A stretch of 64,000 bases of DNA from Gammaproteobacteria bacterium (GTDB taxonomy: Bacteria; Pseudomonadota; Gammaproteobacteria; Enterobacterales; Psychrobiaceae). Position numbers and translations under genes: made by a program. The notes under the pieces were generated by a model, which ran no database searches, was not told the DNA's origin, and was given only the letters and a program-made list of their open reading frames with translations. Numbering within the stretch: the stretch's first letter is position 1; the number at the start of each line of letters is the position of its first letter. The DNA is taken from the NCBI GenBank assembly GCA_013214965.1, contig JABSRU010000016.1:31314-95313 (forward strand). The letters are read 5' to 3'. Shown in pieces: positions 56,208 through 64,000 of the stretch.

Positions 56208-59200
56208 ATGATAAAAAATTTAATATCGCTGTTACTACAGACGTTTGTGACCTTGAGTCTAACGTTAGCGCTGTCAGTTGGCGCAGTCGCCAATCAAATT
56301 GAGCAACTCGATGCTGATGAGTTAGATTTCTTATTACTCGATTATCTGGTGCAAAAACAGCGAATCTCACTAGCAGTTGAAGCATTTCAATATCAAGAGC
56401 ACACACTATTACCAATCAATGGACTATTATCGGCATTAGGAGCTGGGGTCGTAATAGATCCTAAATCCGGTAATGTCAGATATCAACATAATGGTAAGAC
56501 TATTGAATTTAACTTAAATGACTTTAATCAAATAAAAGCACTCACTAAATTAAGCGGAACAATTTATTGGACCCGTGACGATTATGAAATTTACGTCTCG
56601 CATTTTTTACTCGAGCAATTAATAGACGGACAATTGAGGGTCAATTTATCAGATTTAACATTGAAAATTAAGTCTAACAGTACCCCTTTTCCGATCGAAA
56701 AACAGTGGTTAAGAAACGATAAATTACGATTAACCGCGCAACAGCAAGATGTTAAGCAACTCTATTTACCCGATGTCTATCAATTATTAACGCCGCCGAC
56801 CGCTAATATCAACCTTTTTGGTAACGCTCAACAACAAACAACGAATCAAGGTGACGGCACCGATTATAATGCTGGCTACAGTATTCAATCGATATCTGAT
56901 GTTCTTTATCATAGCGCTCACTTGTCGCTATTACAGGATACTAACAACAGCAATGTAGTAGCACGATTAAATTTCTCACGCCACCAAGCCAGTCCAGATC
57001 AAAGTTTATTTGGCGGTTTAAGGAAGTATTCTTTTGGTGACATCTCGGTCGCCTCTAATTCATTGCTCAATAACATTTCAAATGGTGTCGGGATCACAGG
57101 AAGTCGTCGTCCAGCTCATTACAATCGAGAATTTGGTAAAAAGACCATCGAGGGTGATGCCACTCCAGGTTGGGAAGTCGAGTTATACCGTAACGGTTTT
57201 TTACTGAAACAGGGTGTTGTTCCTAGTAATGGTCACTATATTTTTAGTGATTTAACCAGTGACTATGGTGTTAACAATTTTGAAGTGCGATTGTTTGGTC
57301 CCTACGGTGAAGAGTTGATTCGTCAACACAACATCAATATTGGTCACAACTGGCTTGCCCAAGGAGATTACGGCTATGATTTCTATTTAATCAAACCCAA
57401 TAAACGTTTATTTAACAATCAAAAATCGACCTTAGGAAATCAGAATGATTACGGATTTTCGTTCGATTATTCATTATTTGAAAGCACCCAAATTGGTGGT
57501 TTTTTCCAACGTTATCAAAATAATATCAACAGCCAAAGAAAATACATTGGCACCCACATCGAGAGCTCTTTTAATAACTTACAACTTGATTTCAGCACAA
57601 CCCATCAATTAGAGCATGGTTACACCAGTAAGCTGCGTGGCCTCGGTCGCCTACCTTGGGGCAATACCTATGATTTCAAAATCGAAACTAATAATAATTT
57701 TTCCAGATCGAATATCCCAACCGATACCAATAATTATTTTGCCAGCTTTGGCACTGGTGGCGCAATTAGGCTCGCACGCGGCATGAGCTACCGTGCTAAC
57801 ATAAGCCACGCAGGTAATCAAAATGGCGACAAAATATGGGGGTTTAGCCCAACTATATCTGGTCGATTGGCAAGCGTAAACTTCGGAAACACATTTAATT
57901 ACCAGAATTTAAAAGCATCAAAATCAACTGATTCAACTAATTTTTTAAGTGGCAGTTTCAATTTAAGTTCGCAAATTGATGCTCTCAGACTCTCAGGTTC
58001 AGCCAGTTATAATCTGTATCCTATATCGCAATTGAACAATCTCAATGCCAATTTGAGTTGGCGCGGTGGGCCTAAATCACACCACTATATCAATACCAAT
58101 TTTCAGCCAGCAAATAAGCGCCTTAAGAAAGATAATTGGCAATTTAGCTATACCTATAGTACCTACTTTAAAAGCTTTCAATTAAATTTATCAAGTAGCC
58201 TTGATGCGAATCATAACTGGGCAGTCAACTTCGGCGTTAGCTTTTTCTTAGATTATGACGCTCATAACCAGCGGTTCTTAATTGACAGTACTACCTCCTC
58301 CGCCAGTGGTAACCTTAATGTTCATAGTTACCTTGACCGTAACAGCAATGGTCAATTAGACGAAGCTGATTGGGCTCTTTCTGGTGTCAAATTTTCACCA
58401 TTATCGATTTGGCGCAATTTAAAAACTAATCAATTAGGTAAGGTATCTTTACCTGGGATACCGGTTAATCAGCCTTTTACTTTTAGTGCCTTGAGTATAG
58501 AAGGAATTGAAACCAAACAGCAAGATTATACAATTTATACCCACCCCGGCAGCCGGATTGATATCGACATTGTGTTTGAAGTGGTTACTCATATCAGTGG
58601 TTTCGTGATGATGGCTGATCCTAGTGGTAACCGAGCCGTTACTGTTGGCACCATATTACTGACTAATACCGATACCCAAGAGCATCAATCGGTATATTTA
58701 GATATTGATGGTTTCTTCGAGTTTAATCAACTGGCCTCAGGCACATATACCCTTGAAGTTTCACCGAAGGATCTTGAGAGACTACAACTAGTGCCCGCCA
58801 AAGGGGTTTTATCATTTAGCACCCCATCAAAAGGCGGCTTCTTTGAGCTGAAACCGATTGTATTAATCACTGCACAGAATTCACTACCAAACCAAACTAA
58901 CATCCAATTAAACAGTGACAATGGTGAGCCGTACTATTTTGGTGATCAACTTAACAATAATAATCTGTACGCCCGTCCAACGACTAACAATAATGTCAAT
59001 AAGCAGAAAAGTTTTGAGCCTAATATGCCAGAAGATTCAACCTTTGATACCACTACGAGCATCGGGGAAAATATTAAACAACTCAATAAAGCTGTCTCGC
59101 CCGAATTAAGCGCCATTGCTGGTGCCGTTAAATATTATTATACATTGCAAATGGGTGCATATTCACAAATGAACAATGCCGAAGGCTGGATAGATAACCA

Positions 59201-59609
59201 CCCTAAAATAGCCAACTGTCGAATAACCACCAGAGCTAGCTTCCACATTGTTAATTGCGGTTACTATGACTCGATGAAACAGGCACAAGAGCAAACTACG
59301 ATTATTAACAATACTACCCCTAAGCTAGCGCCGTTCATCAAAAAAATAGAAAGTAAAATACTATCTCAAAACAGTTATACGATTCAGCTGCTAGTAGCAT
59401 CAAAAAATAGAACACTCGAACAGTTTATCGAGCAGCATAATTTAATTCGCAGTGAACTAACCATTACCAGTAAAGACACTGACGGCGTCATGCTAATGTT
59501 CGTTACTCAGGGAAATTTTACGACTAAAATCCTAGCCCAAGCCAAATTAGCCACCTATGACGCACCATTACAACGTACCGCATGGATCAAGCATATTGAC
59601 TTGCCATAA
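56208..59609 (+). CDS. pilus usher-like outer-membrane protein with C-terminal SPOR-like domains
   Basis: About 1133 aa. A signal peptide (MIKNLISLLLQTFVTLSLTL) is followed by a stalk-like region (about 45-135). A long Asn/Ser/Tyr-rich beta-barrel region has a usher-type insert (VELYRNGFLLKQGVVPSNGH, FEVRLFGPYGEEL). Next comes a Ca-binding/carboxypeptidase-regulatory-like domain with YLDRNSNGQLDEADWALSG, then an Asn-rich linker. The C-terminal 157 residues look like two SPOR domains. Ushers thread pilus subunits through the outer membrane. An ATG eight codons earlier (56184) is possible. Confidence 0.75.
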   Translation: MIKNLISLLLQTFVTLSLTLALSVGAVANQIEQLDADELDFLLLDYLVQKQRISLAVEAFQYQEHTLLPINGLLSALGAGVVIDPKSGNVRYQHNGKTIEFNLNDFNQIKALTKLSGTIYWTRDDYEIYVSHFLLEQLIDGQLRVNLSDLTLKIKSNSTPFPIEKQWLRNDKLRLTAQQQDVKQLYLPDVYQLLTPPTANINLFGNAQQQTTNQGDGTDYNAGYSIQSISDVLYHSAHLSLLQDTNNSNVVARLNFSRHQASPDQSLFGGLRKYSFGDISVASNSLLNNISNGVGITGSRRPAHYNREFGKKTIEGDATPGWEVELYRNGFLLKQGVVPSNGHYIFSDLTSDYGVNNFEVRLFGPYGEELIRQHNINIGHNWLAQGDYGYDFYLIKPNKRLFNNQKSTLGNQNDYGFSFDYSLFESTQIGGFFQRYQNNINSQRKYIGTHIESSFNNLQLDFSTTHQLEHGYTSKLRGLGRLPWGNTYDFKIETNNNFSRSNIPTDTNNYFASFGTGGAIRLARGMSYRANISHAGNQNGDKIWGFSPTISGRLASVNFGNTFNYQNLKASKSTDSTNFLSGSFNLSSQIDALRLSGSASYNLYPISQLNNLNANLSWRGGPKSHHYINTNFQPANKRLKKDNWQFSYTYSTYFKSFQLNLSSSLDANHNWAVNFGVSFFLDYDAHNQRFLIDSTTSSASGNLNVHSYLDRNSNGQLDEADWALSGVKFSPLSIWRNLKTNQLGKVSLPGIPVNQPFTFSALSIEGIETKQQDYTIYTHPGSRIDIDIVFEVVTHISGFVMMADPSGNRAVTVGTILLTNTDTQEHQSVYLDIDGFFEFNQLASGTYTLEVSPKDLERLQLVPAKGVLSFSTPSKGGFFELKPIVLITAQNSLPNQTNIQLNSDNGEPYYFGDQLNNNNLYARPTTNNNVNKQKSFEPNMPEDSTFDTTTSIGENIKQLNKAVSPELSAIAGAVKYYYTLQMGAYSQMNNAEGWIDNHPKIANCRITTRASFHIVNCGYYDSMKQAQEQTTIINNTTPKLAPFIKKIESKILSQNSYTIQLLVASKNRTLEQFIEQHNLIRSELTITSKDTDGVMLMFVTQGNFTTKILAQAKLATYDAPLQRTAWIKHIDLP
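59136..59606 (+). other. tandem SPOR-like domains at the usher C-terminus
   Basis: Copy 1 (about residues 985-1055) has YTLQMGAYSQMNNAEGWI and later FHIVNCGYYDSMKQAQEQ, the paired strand pattern of SPOR. Copy 2 (about 1064-1141) has YTIQLLVASKNRTLEQFIEQ, VMLMFVTQGNFTTKILAQAK and a final WIKHI, as in DamX-type SPOR. SPOR domains bind peptidoglycan strands stripped of side peptides, mostly at division sites. The assignment is by eye. Confidence 0.6.
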
Positions 59610-59641
59610 AAACACGTTCGCTATTGCACTGGAGAACAACA

Positions 59642-60133
59642 ATGCCAACCAAAAAATTATCATGCGCGCTAGTGCTGATTACATTACTAAGCCTGACAGG
59701 AAACAGCTATGCTATTACCCCCCAACTCTATACTATTGATGCAATAGATTTCGGCAAACTAACCCCTCGATTTGGAACTTGCGAAATAAGTTATTTAACC
59801 GGAACTATTACTAATATCGTTAATGATATTTGCCAATCAACCAAAACAAGTCGTGGTTTTTACCGCATAGTCGGCCCAAAAAACACCAATATGCAGGTAA
59901 CCGTTTTTACCCACTCCAACAATGGTAATGGTATCGTTTTTACCCCAAATGGCAAAATAAAAAGTAGTGAACTAGAAGTAAATATTACCCCAGGAGTTAT
60001 GGCAACTCTTAATAGTGGCCCCTCTGGATGGGTTGATGTAATTATTGGTGGCCGATTAGATTTATTGCTTAATTTGGCCCCTGGAACGCCCTATCAGCCA
60101 GACTTCACCATTAGTTACGATATAGAACCGTAA
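59642..60133 (+). CDS. second DUF4402-like pilus subunit (minor or tip subunit)
   Basis: About 163 aa. The start MPTKKLSCALVLITLLSLTG has a GGAG site and gives a normal signal peptide; an upstream ATG in frame lacks one. The mature part begins ITPQLYTIDAIDFGKLTPRF, like the N-terminal strand of the major pilin, has a Cys pair, and ends with the strand TPYQPDFTISYDIE. It is the last gene of the pilus operon, 32 bp after the usher. Its position suggests a minor, base or tip subunit; adhesion is not shown. Confidence 0.7.
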   Translation: MPTKKLSCALVLITLLSLTGNSYAITPQLYTIDAIDFGKLTPRFGTCEISYLTGTITNIVNDICQSTKTSRGFYRIVGPKNTNMQVTVFTHSNNGNGIVFTPNGKIKSSELEVNITPGVMATLNSGPSGWVDVIIGGRLDLLLNLAPGTPYQPDFTISYDIEP

Positions 60134-60142
60134 AATAATACC

Positions 60143-60433
60143 TCATACTGATGCCAACTCCCGTAAAAGCGTTGCCAACCATATTGCATCAATATCTACA
60201 GGTATAGCGAATGTTGCATCACTGATGGTTAAACTTAACAGCTTCGCTGGCGAGATCTGAGTTTGAGCTTTGATAAATGCTGTTGTTGTTTGAGAGACCG
60301 AGATTTTAGCGCGATTATTATAGAACGACTTACTGACAAGCTTATTGTCTCGACAAAATTGAGCAACGGTATCGCCGCTTTTTACTTGCTGTGAGATAAG
60401 TGCTGGCCAGTCATATTTTTGCGTGTTGTTCAT
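60143..60433 (-). CDS. IS66-family TnpA-like accessory protein
   Basis: 96 aa. The helix-turn-helix pattern WPALISQQVKSGDTVAQFCR followed by DNKLVSKSFYNNRAKI matches the small TnpA protein of IS66 elements, and the length is complete. No tnpB or tnpC follows; the pilus subunit gene ends 9 bp beyond its stop. It is therefore an orphan left end of an IS66 copy. A related truncated copy lies at 63.2-63.5 kb in the same orientation. Confidence 0.72.
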   Translation of the reverse strand: MNNTQKYDWPALISQQVKSGDTVAQFCRDNKLVSKSFYNNRAKISVSQTTTAFIKAQTQISPAKLLSLTISDATFAIPVDIDAIWLATLLRELASV

Positions 60434-60514
60434 GATGATTACTCCAAATTAATGATTGAAGCAATCTAACGATTGGGCGTTGCTAAGTGAAGGTGCGGTT
60501 TGACAGACGCTTAC
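60143..60514 (-). mobile_element. IS66-type left end with tnpA (remnant 1)
   Basis: The outer end on the minus strand begins GTAAGCGTC, the typical IS66 terminal sequence, 81 bases before tnpA. The element has lost everything after tnpA. The upstream leader shares many bases with remnant 2 (for example ATTGCTTCAAT before the ATG). Confidence 0.6.
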
Positions 60515-61005
60515 GGTAGACAAACTAAACCAATCGAGATCTAAATCGAAACAAATAGGTGACATTATTTAAGTCACTTTTCCAAAACACTAAAATTTGA
60601 AAAGTTGCATTTAGTGATCAAATCAGCTGGCTCACTTGGCACATTCACAATGGACACGTGGTCAATTTGATCGGAATATACACTTGTAGATTCCGCTCAC
60701 TATGAGCCAGCAGTCCAACCTAAATGTGCCATCTATCCACTGAGAATCTGCCACTTATGTTAGTCGTTTGGACCACTAAATTGGGACGAATAATATGGTG
60801 GTTTGGTAAAACCTAAAAAATATTTATTACAACTATCACTCAAAAGTTACCAATCAGGTCAGTAGTTTTGACCAGTAATTTTCAGGAAAAGAATATTTTG
60901 TCGAGTCACTTTAATTGGTAAGGTTTTAAGAGACTTGAATATTCAGCTAAATAAAGCGTGGCAATAAGACTTTATCTTAACTATTTGTTCAATGCCTATC
61001 TAGTT
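60515..61005. other. non-coding stretch between IS66 remnant 1 and the membrane-protein gene
   Basis: About 490 bases without a supportable gene. It contains interleaved complementary segments: GCTGGCTCA (60628) with TGAGCCAGC (60705), and GGCACATT (60640) with AATGTGCC (60725). No transposase fragment, tRNA or clear promoter is recognised. It is probably degraded mobile DNA. Confidence 0.4.
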
Positions 61006-61842
61006 TTATTTCTTTGCTTTAGGTGCATCCTCAGATTTACTCTCTGGCCTCTCATGAATAGGTCTAAAAGTTATAATTTCATTACCTTTACTTATTTCAT
61101 AAGAACCTTTATTAGTTAAGAAATAAGTGGTTTTGTCATCATTATGTAAACGAAGCCCTTTTAATTCTGATTTATCCTTTAAAATAATGACTCTACATCC
61201 TAAAATGCGATCTTCCTGACTATCTTCCCAAACTAACTCTCGACAAATTGGCTCTTGTAATAACTTCGAACCATCACTTTCTCCCGCTCCTATACCTAAA
61301 GACATTAACAGCCAAAATATAGATAGGACAAAAATTATAAATACTGCGCTGAGGAGTGGTAGAGCATTACCTATAATGAAACCAATAATAGAAAAAACAA
61401 GCGTCTTTATAAAACTGTCGGTAATACCATTAAACCAATAACCTATTTGTTTCCCTAAAGTTGACTTTTCTTTTGATTCAATTAATTTTGTCATAAAAGG
61501 TGTTTTTTTTACTAGCCAAAAACTAAAAAATACTGCTGCAAAAGAAAAACCTGGTAGTATATACGACCAATTAAAAGTAATAAAATCACTACTAATTAAT
61601 CGCCCTAATGCTCTCATAAATCCATGGCAGGCATAAAAAATGGATTCATCTGGGCTAAGCGTAATATTTATAGATTCAAAACCAGCACCTTCTAGATAAC
61701 TTAACCCAAAAAAATGAGTATAAGTTGCTATAAAGCCAACTGTTGCTGCTATTGAAATAGTTCTTGTAGGTATCCCTGTTTGAATATTTTTTACCAATAA
61801 AGGAGCTTTGATTGTATTTTCTTTTAATTCTTTATCTGTCAT
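61006..61842 (-). CDS. membrane protein of unknown function
   Basis: About 278 aa. The start MTDKELKENTIKAP has GAGG six bases upstream; an ATG seven codons earlier is less likely. Four hydrophobic segments are visible (about ISIAATVGFIATYTHFFGL, YILPGFSFAAVFFSFWLV, TLVFSIIGFIIGNALPLLSA and AVFIIFVLSIFWLLMSLGIG). A soluble C-terminal part of about 80 residues ends in a Lys/Glu/Pro-rich tail. I do not recognise the family. It lies downstream of the rhs-immunity pair, and codon use is more AT-rich than the flagellar genes. Confidence 0.75.
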   Translation of the reverse strand: MTDKELKENTIKAPLLVKNIQTGIPTRTISIAATVGFIATYTHFFGLSYLEGAGFESINITLSPDESIFYACHGFMRALGRLISSDFITFNWSYILPGFSFAAVFFSFWLVKKTPFMTKLIESKEKSTLGKQIGYWFNGITDSFIKTLVFSIIGFIIGNALPLLSAVFIIFVLSIFWLLMSLGIGAGESDGSKLLQEPICRELVWEDSQEDRILGCRVIILKDKSELKGLRLHNDDKTTYFLTNKGSYEISKGNEIITFRPIHERPESKSEDAPKAKK

Positions 61843-61946
61843 GTTTAACCTCAGCTTGAACAAACCGCTAACAGCAGAGCCTATAGCTGTTCTTATAATT
61901 AGTTAAATTGGTCGTTACAGCCTTTTCGGTTGGCATTAATATTGGA

Positions 61947-62010
61947 GCCTAATACAAGCCCTGCACGCGAGGCTTTGGGTTAAACTTTAGCAGTGAGTTG
62001 CCTTGTTATG
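61947..62010 (-). other. attC-like imperfect hairpin region
   Basis: On the minus strand this 64-bp stretch starts CATAACAAGGC and ends TGTATTAGGC, with inner complementary parts (AAGCC/GGGCTT). The ends resemble integron attC sites, which begin around TAACAA and finish around GTTAGGC. The terminal G of the expected GTTAGGC is A here, so it may be degenerate or coincidental. Confidence 0.25.
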
Positions 62011-62035
62011 AATTGAGCCAATTCATAACAAGGCA
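61999..62035. repeat. perfect 17-bp inverted repeat downstream of the immunity-like gene
   Basis: Arms TGCCTTGTTATGAATTG and CAATTCATAACAAGGCA surround a three-base loop, six bases past the stop. No T-run follows on the minus strand, so it is not a classic terminator. Confidence 0.6.
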
Positions 62036-62041
62036 TAGTTT

Positions 62042-62518
62042 CTAAAGGTCTTCAACATTTAATAAGTACTTAGAATTAAATGTATTCTTCATTTTTGCTA
62101 GTAGCTTTTTATCTGCCCCTAAAAGAATAAAATCTCGACCTATGTTGTCAACATACACAGCACACCAGCTTTCATTTTGAGGGAGAAAGTACATTCCAGA
62201 GAGCGCAAACTGCCATTGCTCTTTATCTGAGCCGTAAATAGCTTCAGAATTATATTCTTCCTGCCATACAGAGCTAAGGTTCATAGCCCTCATATCAGAA
62301 AACTCAGTCAGATAAAAATTTAAAACATCTTTATCGGAACTTTCATCAATCAACTTTAAGCAATCAAAGCCTTTTAGCATTAATTCATCATCAAGAAAAT
62401 ACTCTGGCGCTATTAAAATAATATCCCAACCATTAAGAAATACATTTTTTAATGGTTTAGTTATATTAATAGCATTTAAGTCAAAAATAATATTTTCAAT
62501 TTCATCTCTTCTCTTCAT
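62042..62518 (-). CDS. probable immunity protein paired with the Rhs C-terminal fragment
   Basis: 158 aa, acidic, no signal or membrane segment. The ATG overlaps the rhs stop by one base (TAATG) and uses the AAGGA site within the rhs end, so the two are coupled. Small acidic proteins encoded immediately after an Rhs toxin tip are usually its antitoxin. I do not recognise the family (sequence features include NGWDIILIAPEYFLDDELML and WCAVYVDNIGRDFILLGADK), so the role is inferred from position. Confidence 0.55.
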   Translation of the reverse strand: MKRRDEIENIIFDLNAINITKPLKNVFLNGWDIILIAPEYFLDDELMLKGFDCLKLIDESSDKDVLNFYLTEFSDMRAMNLSSVWQEEYNSEAIYGSDKEQWQFALSGMYFLPQNESWCAVYVDNIGRDFILLGADKKLLAKMKNTFNSKYLLNVEDL

Positions 62519-63243
62519 TATCCTTGATACCTTACTTTAATTTTTCTCTTTTTTGAACCGGGCTTTGGTACGTCTAATGTTGGCACTCCTGGACGATACC
62601 TAGATGGATGAATATTAATAGTTCGACCATCTGGTAGACGCTTTATTCTTTTTTCAGGATCATCAGTTGGTATTTCTTCACCTGGGTGCTTATCAAAGTC
62701 GGCATCGCATTCTTCAGCTGTTTTATCAGATGGATAATCATGTGGGTCAGGTACTAAATCATCAATAAGATCATTAGTGATGTCATCAGCACTTTCATTA
62801 TAGTGATTAATAGCTTCACTACCAGCCCAAGCAGCTGCGGCAGCCGAGCCTACATAAGCCACAGCTTCTCTAACCGCGACCCAAGTTCCAGGAAAAGCTA
62901 GTGCTATTGCAACAGTTCCATCCGGTTCGATAAAGCTAACAGGATTTCCACCAACATACCCATAAGTATTAATCCCACCCGCTAAACCAATGGGATCGGA
63001 CTGAATATAGCGCCCTAACTCTGGGTCGTAATCCCTAAAGTAGTTGTAATGTAACCCAGATTCGTGGTCGTAATATTGTCCTTGAAAGCGAATGTTATTA
63101 GTAACGTTTTCAACAACAATATCAGCTTGACCAAATGGCGTGTAGTTAGCTTGCCAAACAACAATAGCATCGGCATCAGTCATTACCTGTGGCGTTCCTA
63201 AATGGTCATTATGGTAATAGAATGTGCCAGAGGTTTCCAGCCA
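62518..63243 (-). pseudogene. Rhs-family C-terminal fragment with variable toxin-like tip
   Basis: The frame opens after an in-frame stop and has no proper start. It begins WLETSGTFYYHNDHLGTPQV, continues with the Rhs core end (GQYYDHESGLHYNYFRDYDP, ELGRYIQSDPIGLAGGINTY) and then a unique tip of about 130 residues after PVSFIEPDG. The tip is acidic, then basic (KRIKRLPDGRTINIHPSR, KKRKIKVRYQG), a common look for nuclease tips. The N-terminal Rhs shell is missing; an IS66 remnant abuts the break. An internal ATG (at 63183) could allow a shorter product. Confidence 0.7.
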
Positions 63244-63452
63244 TTAAACTTAGCAACTGCGTGCGGCAAAGGGACTTGAGTTTCAACTTTAATCAAAGCG
63301 CTGGTCGTTTGCGTGGCGGATATTTTAGCGCGGTTATTATAAAAACACTTACTGTTGAGATTATTGTCACGACAAAATTGAGCAACGCCATCACCACTTT
63401 CTACCTGTTTAGAGATTAGTGCTGGGCAATTATAATTTCGTTTAGTGTTCAT
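63244..63452 (-). pseudogene. truncated IS66-family tnpA
   Basis: The first about 60 codons are close to the TnpA at 60.1 kb (PALISKQVESGDGVAQFCRD, KCFYNNRAKISATQTTSALI). The frame then runs out of homology near VPLPHAVAKFNGW and continues out of frame into rhs sequence to a stop at 63198. The junction with the rhs fragment is at about 63243. This is a deletion or recombination scar. Confidence 0.65.
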
Positions 63453-63498
63453 GATAAATTCTCCAATTGAAGCAATTTAACTAATGGCGGACGCTTAC
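63244..63498 (-). mobile_element. IS66-type left end with truncated tnpA (remnant 2)
   Basis: The outer end begins GTAAGCGTC on the minus strand, like remnant 1, and the leader before tnpA is similar. It has the same orientation as remnant 1, about 3 kb away; the rhs-immunity-membrane-protein segment lies between them. Confidence 0.55.
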
Positions 63499-63582
63499 GG
63501 TCAACGACAACACTATAGATATTAAAGAAGTGGATCCCTTTGGTTGGACACATATCCTTAGTTTTTAAGTGATCAATCCAAG

Positions 63583-64000
63583 TTATGCGGCGAACCTTTG
63601 TCTAGCAAAATAAACCTGATCAGGTGTTAAATCGTTCAGACTTTGATGGTATCGCTGCTCATTATAAAACACTATTAATAGTGGCTAATTTCAAGTTCTG
63701 CTTCTTTGGGCGTCTCGTAGGCCTTTAAATAGACCTCTTCATATTTCAAGCTTCTCCAGAAACGCTCGATCATCACATTGTCTACCCAGCAGCCTTTTCC
63801 ATCCATGCTAATCCTGATATCGTTCGCTTTTAACTTGGCGGTAAATTCATTACTAGTGAATTGACTTCCTTGATCCGAATTGAAGATTTCAGGCTTGCCA
63901 TAGAGCTTTAATGCCTCGTCTAGCGCATCTAAACAGAACTGTGTATCCATTGTGTTGGAGAGCCTAGAGGACAATATTTTACGGCTGTACCAATCGATTA
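63583..64000 (-). pseudogene. IS3-family transposase (OrfB), frameshifted, 5' end beyond window
   Basis: The rve/DDE integrase core is visible: IDWYSRK, GKPEIFNSDQGSQFTSNEF (second Asp) and MDGKGCWVDNVMIERFWRSL with the catalytic Glu in KYEEVYL. The frame stops after ELEISHY, while the next frame encodes the expected C-terminus FYNEQRYHQSLNDLTPDQVY and FARQRFAA. One missing base in CACTATTAATAGTG explains this. The gene continues past the right edge. The protein is probably inactive unless programmed frameshifting occurs. Confidence 0.85.

Noticed and set aside
60150..60170. Possible att repeat of the tRNA-Arg 3' end (ACTCCCGTA)
   Set aside because: Only 9 bases are shared and they fall inside tnpA coding sequence; an att core would normally be longer and include the CCA end.
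1..64000. CRISPR arrays, rRNA genes, prophage modules
   Set aside because: No regularly spaced direct repeats, ribosomal RNA signatures or phage structural genes were seen.

Overview
The window is one long flagellar and chemotaxis supercluster from a marine-type gammaproteobacterium, followed by a small pilus operon and a degraded mobile-element zone at the right edge. The organism is probably in the Alteromonadales/Vibrionales range (Shewanella-, Moritella- or Pseudoalteromonas-like). This is inferred from the polar-flagellum regulators FlrA/FlrB/FlrC and FlhF/FlhG, the outer-membrane flagellar proteins FlgO/FlgP/FlgT, the MotC/MotD pair inside the che cluster, and the moderate AT bias. No species can be named from the sequence alone.

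Layout. 1-8.35 kb (minus): a CheW/ParP-like gene cut by the left edge, a ParC-type ATPase, motD, motC, cheB, cheA, cheZ, cheY and fliA. 8.3-12.8 kb: flhG, flhF and flhA, with a sigma-54 promoter before flhA. 13.1-26.3 kb: the export apparatus, C-ring and basal body (flhB, fliR, fliQ, fliP, fliO, fliN, fliM, fliL, fliK, fliJ, fliI, fliH, fliG, fliF, fliE). 26.4-30.4 kb: flrC, flrB and flrA. 30.7-31.5 kb: fliS and a FliT-like gene, on the plus strand and so inverted relative to their surroundings. 31.5-36.9 kb: fliD, flaG and two flagellins. 37.2-47.8 kb: flgL to flgB. 48-49.8 kb: cheR and cheV. 49.9-53.2 kb (plus): flgA, flgM, flgN, flgP and flgT. Then come tRNA-Arg(CCT) and flgO (minus).

Regulation can be read directly. 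Ten sigma-54 elements (GG-N10-GC type) precede flhA, fliK, fliE, flrB, fliS, one flagellin, flgF, flgB, flgP and flgO. Sigma-28 (FliA) elements precede flgM and the second flagellin. A perfect FleQ/FlrA-type palindrome lies between flrA and fliS. This is the usual hierarchy: FlrA with sigma-54, then FlrB/FlrC with sigma-54, then FliA held by FlgM.

54.7-60.1 kb (plus) encodes a chaperone-usher-like pilus: a DUF4402-like major pilin, a PapD-like chaperone, a 1.1-kaa usher whose C-terminus looks like two tandem SPOR domains, and a second DUF4402-like subunit. A good sigma-28 motif sits upstream of the major pilin, which suggests the pilus may be switched on with late flagellar genes. 60.1-64.0 kb is accessory DNA: two IS66-type left ends with tnpA, an rhs C-terminal fragment with a probable immunity gene, a membrane protein of unknown function, an attC-like hairpin region, and a frameshifted IS3-family transposase running off the right edge.
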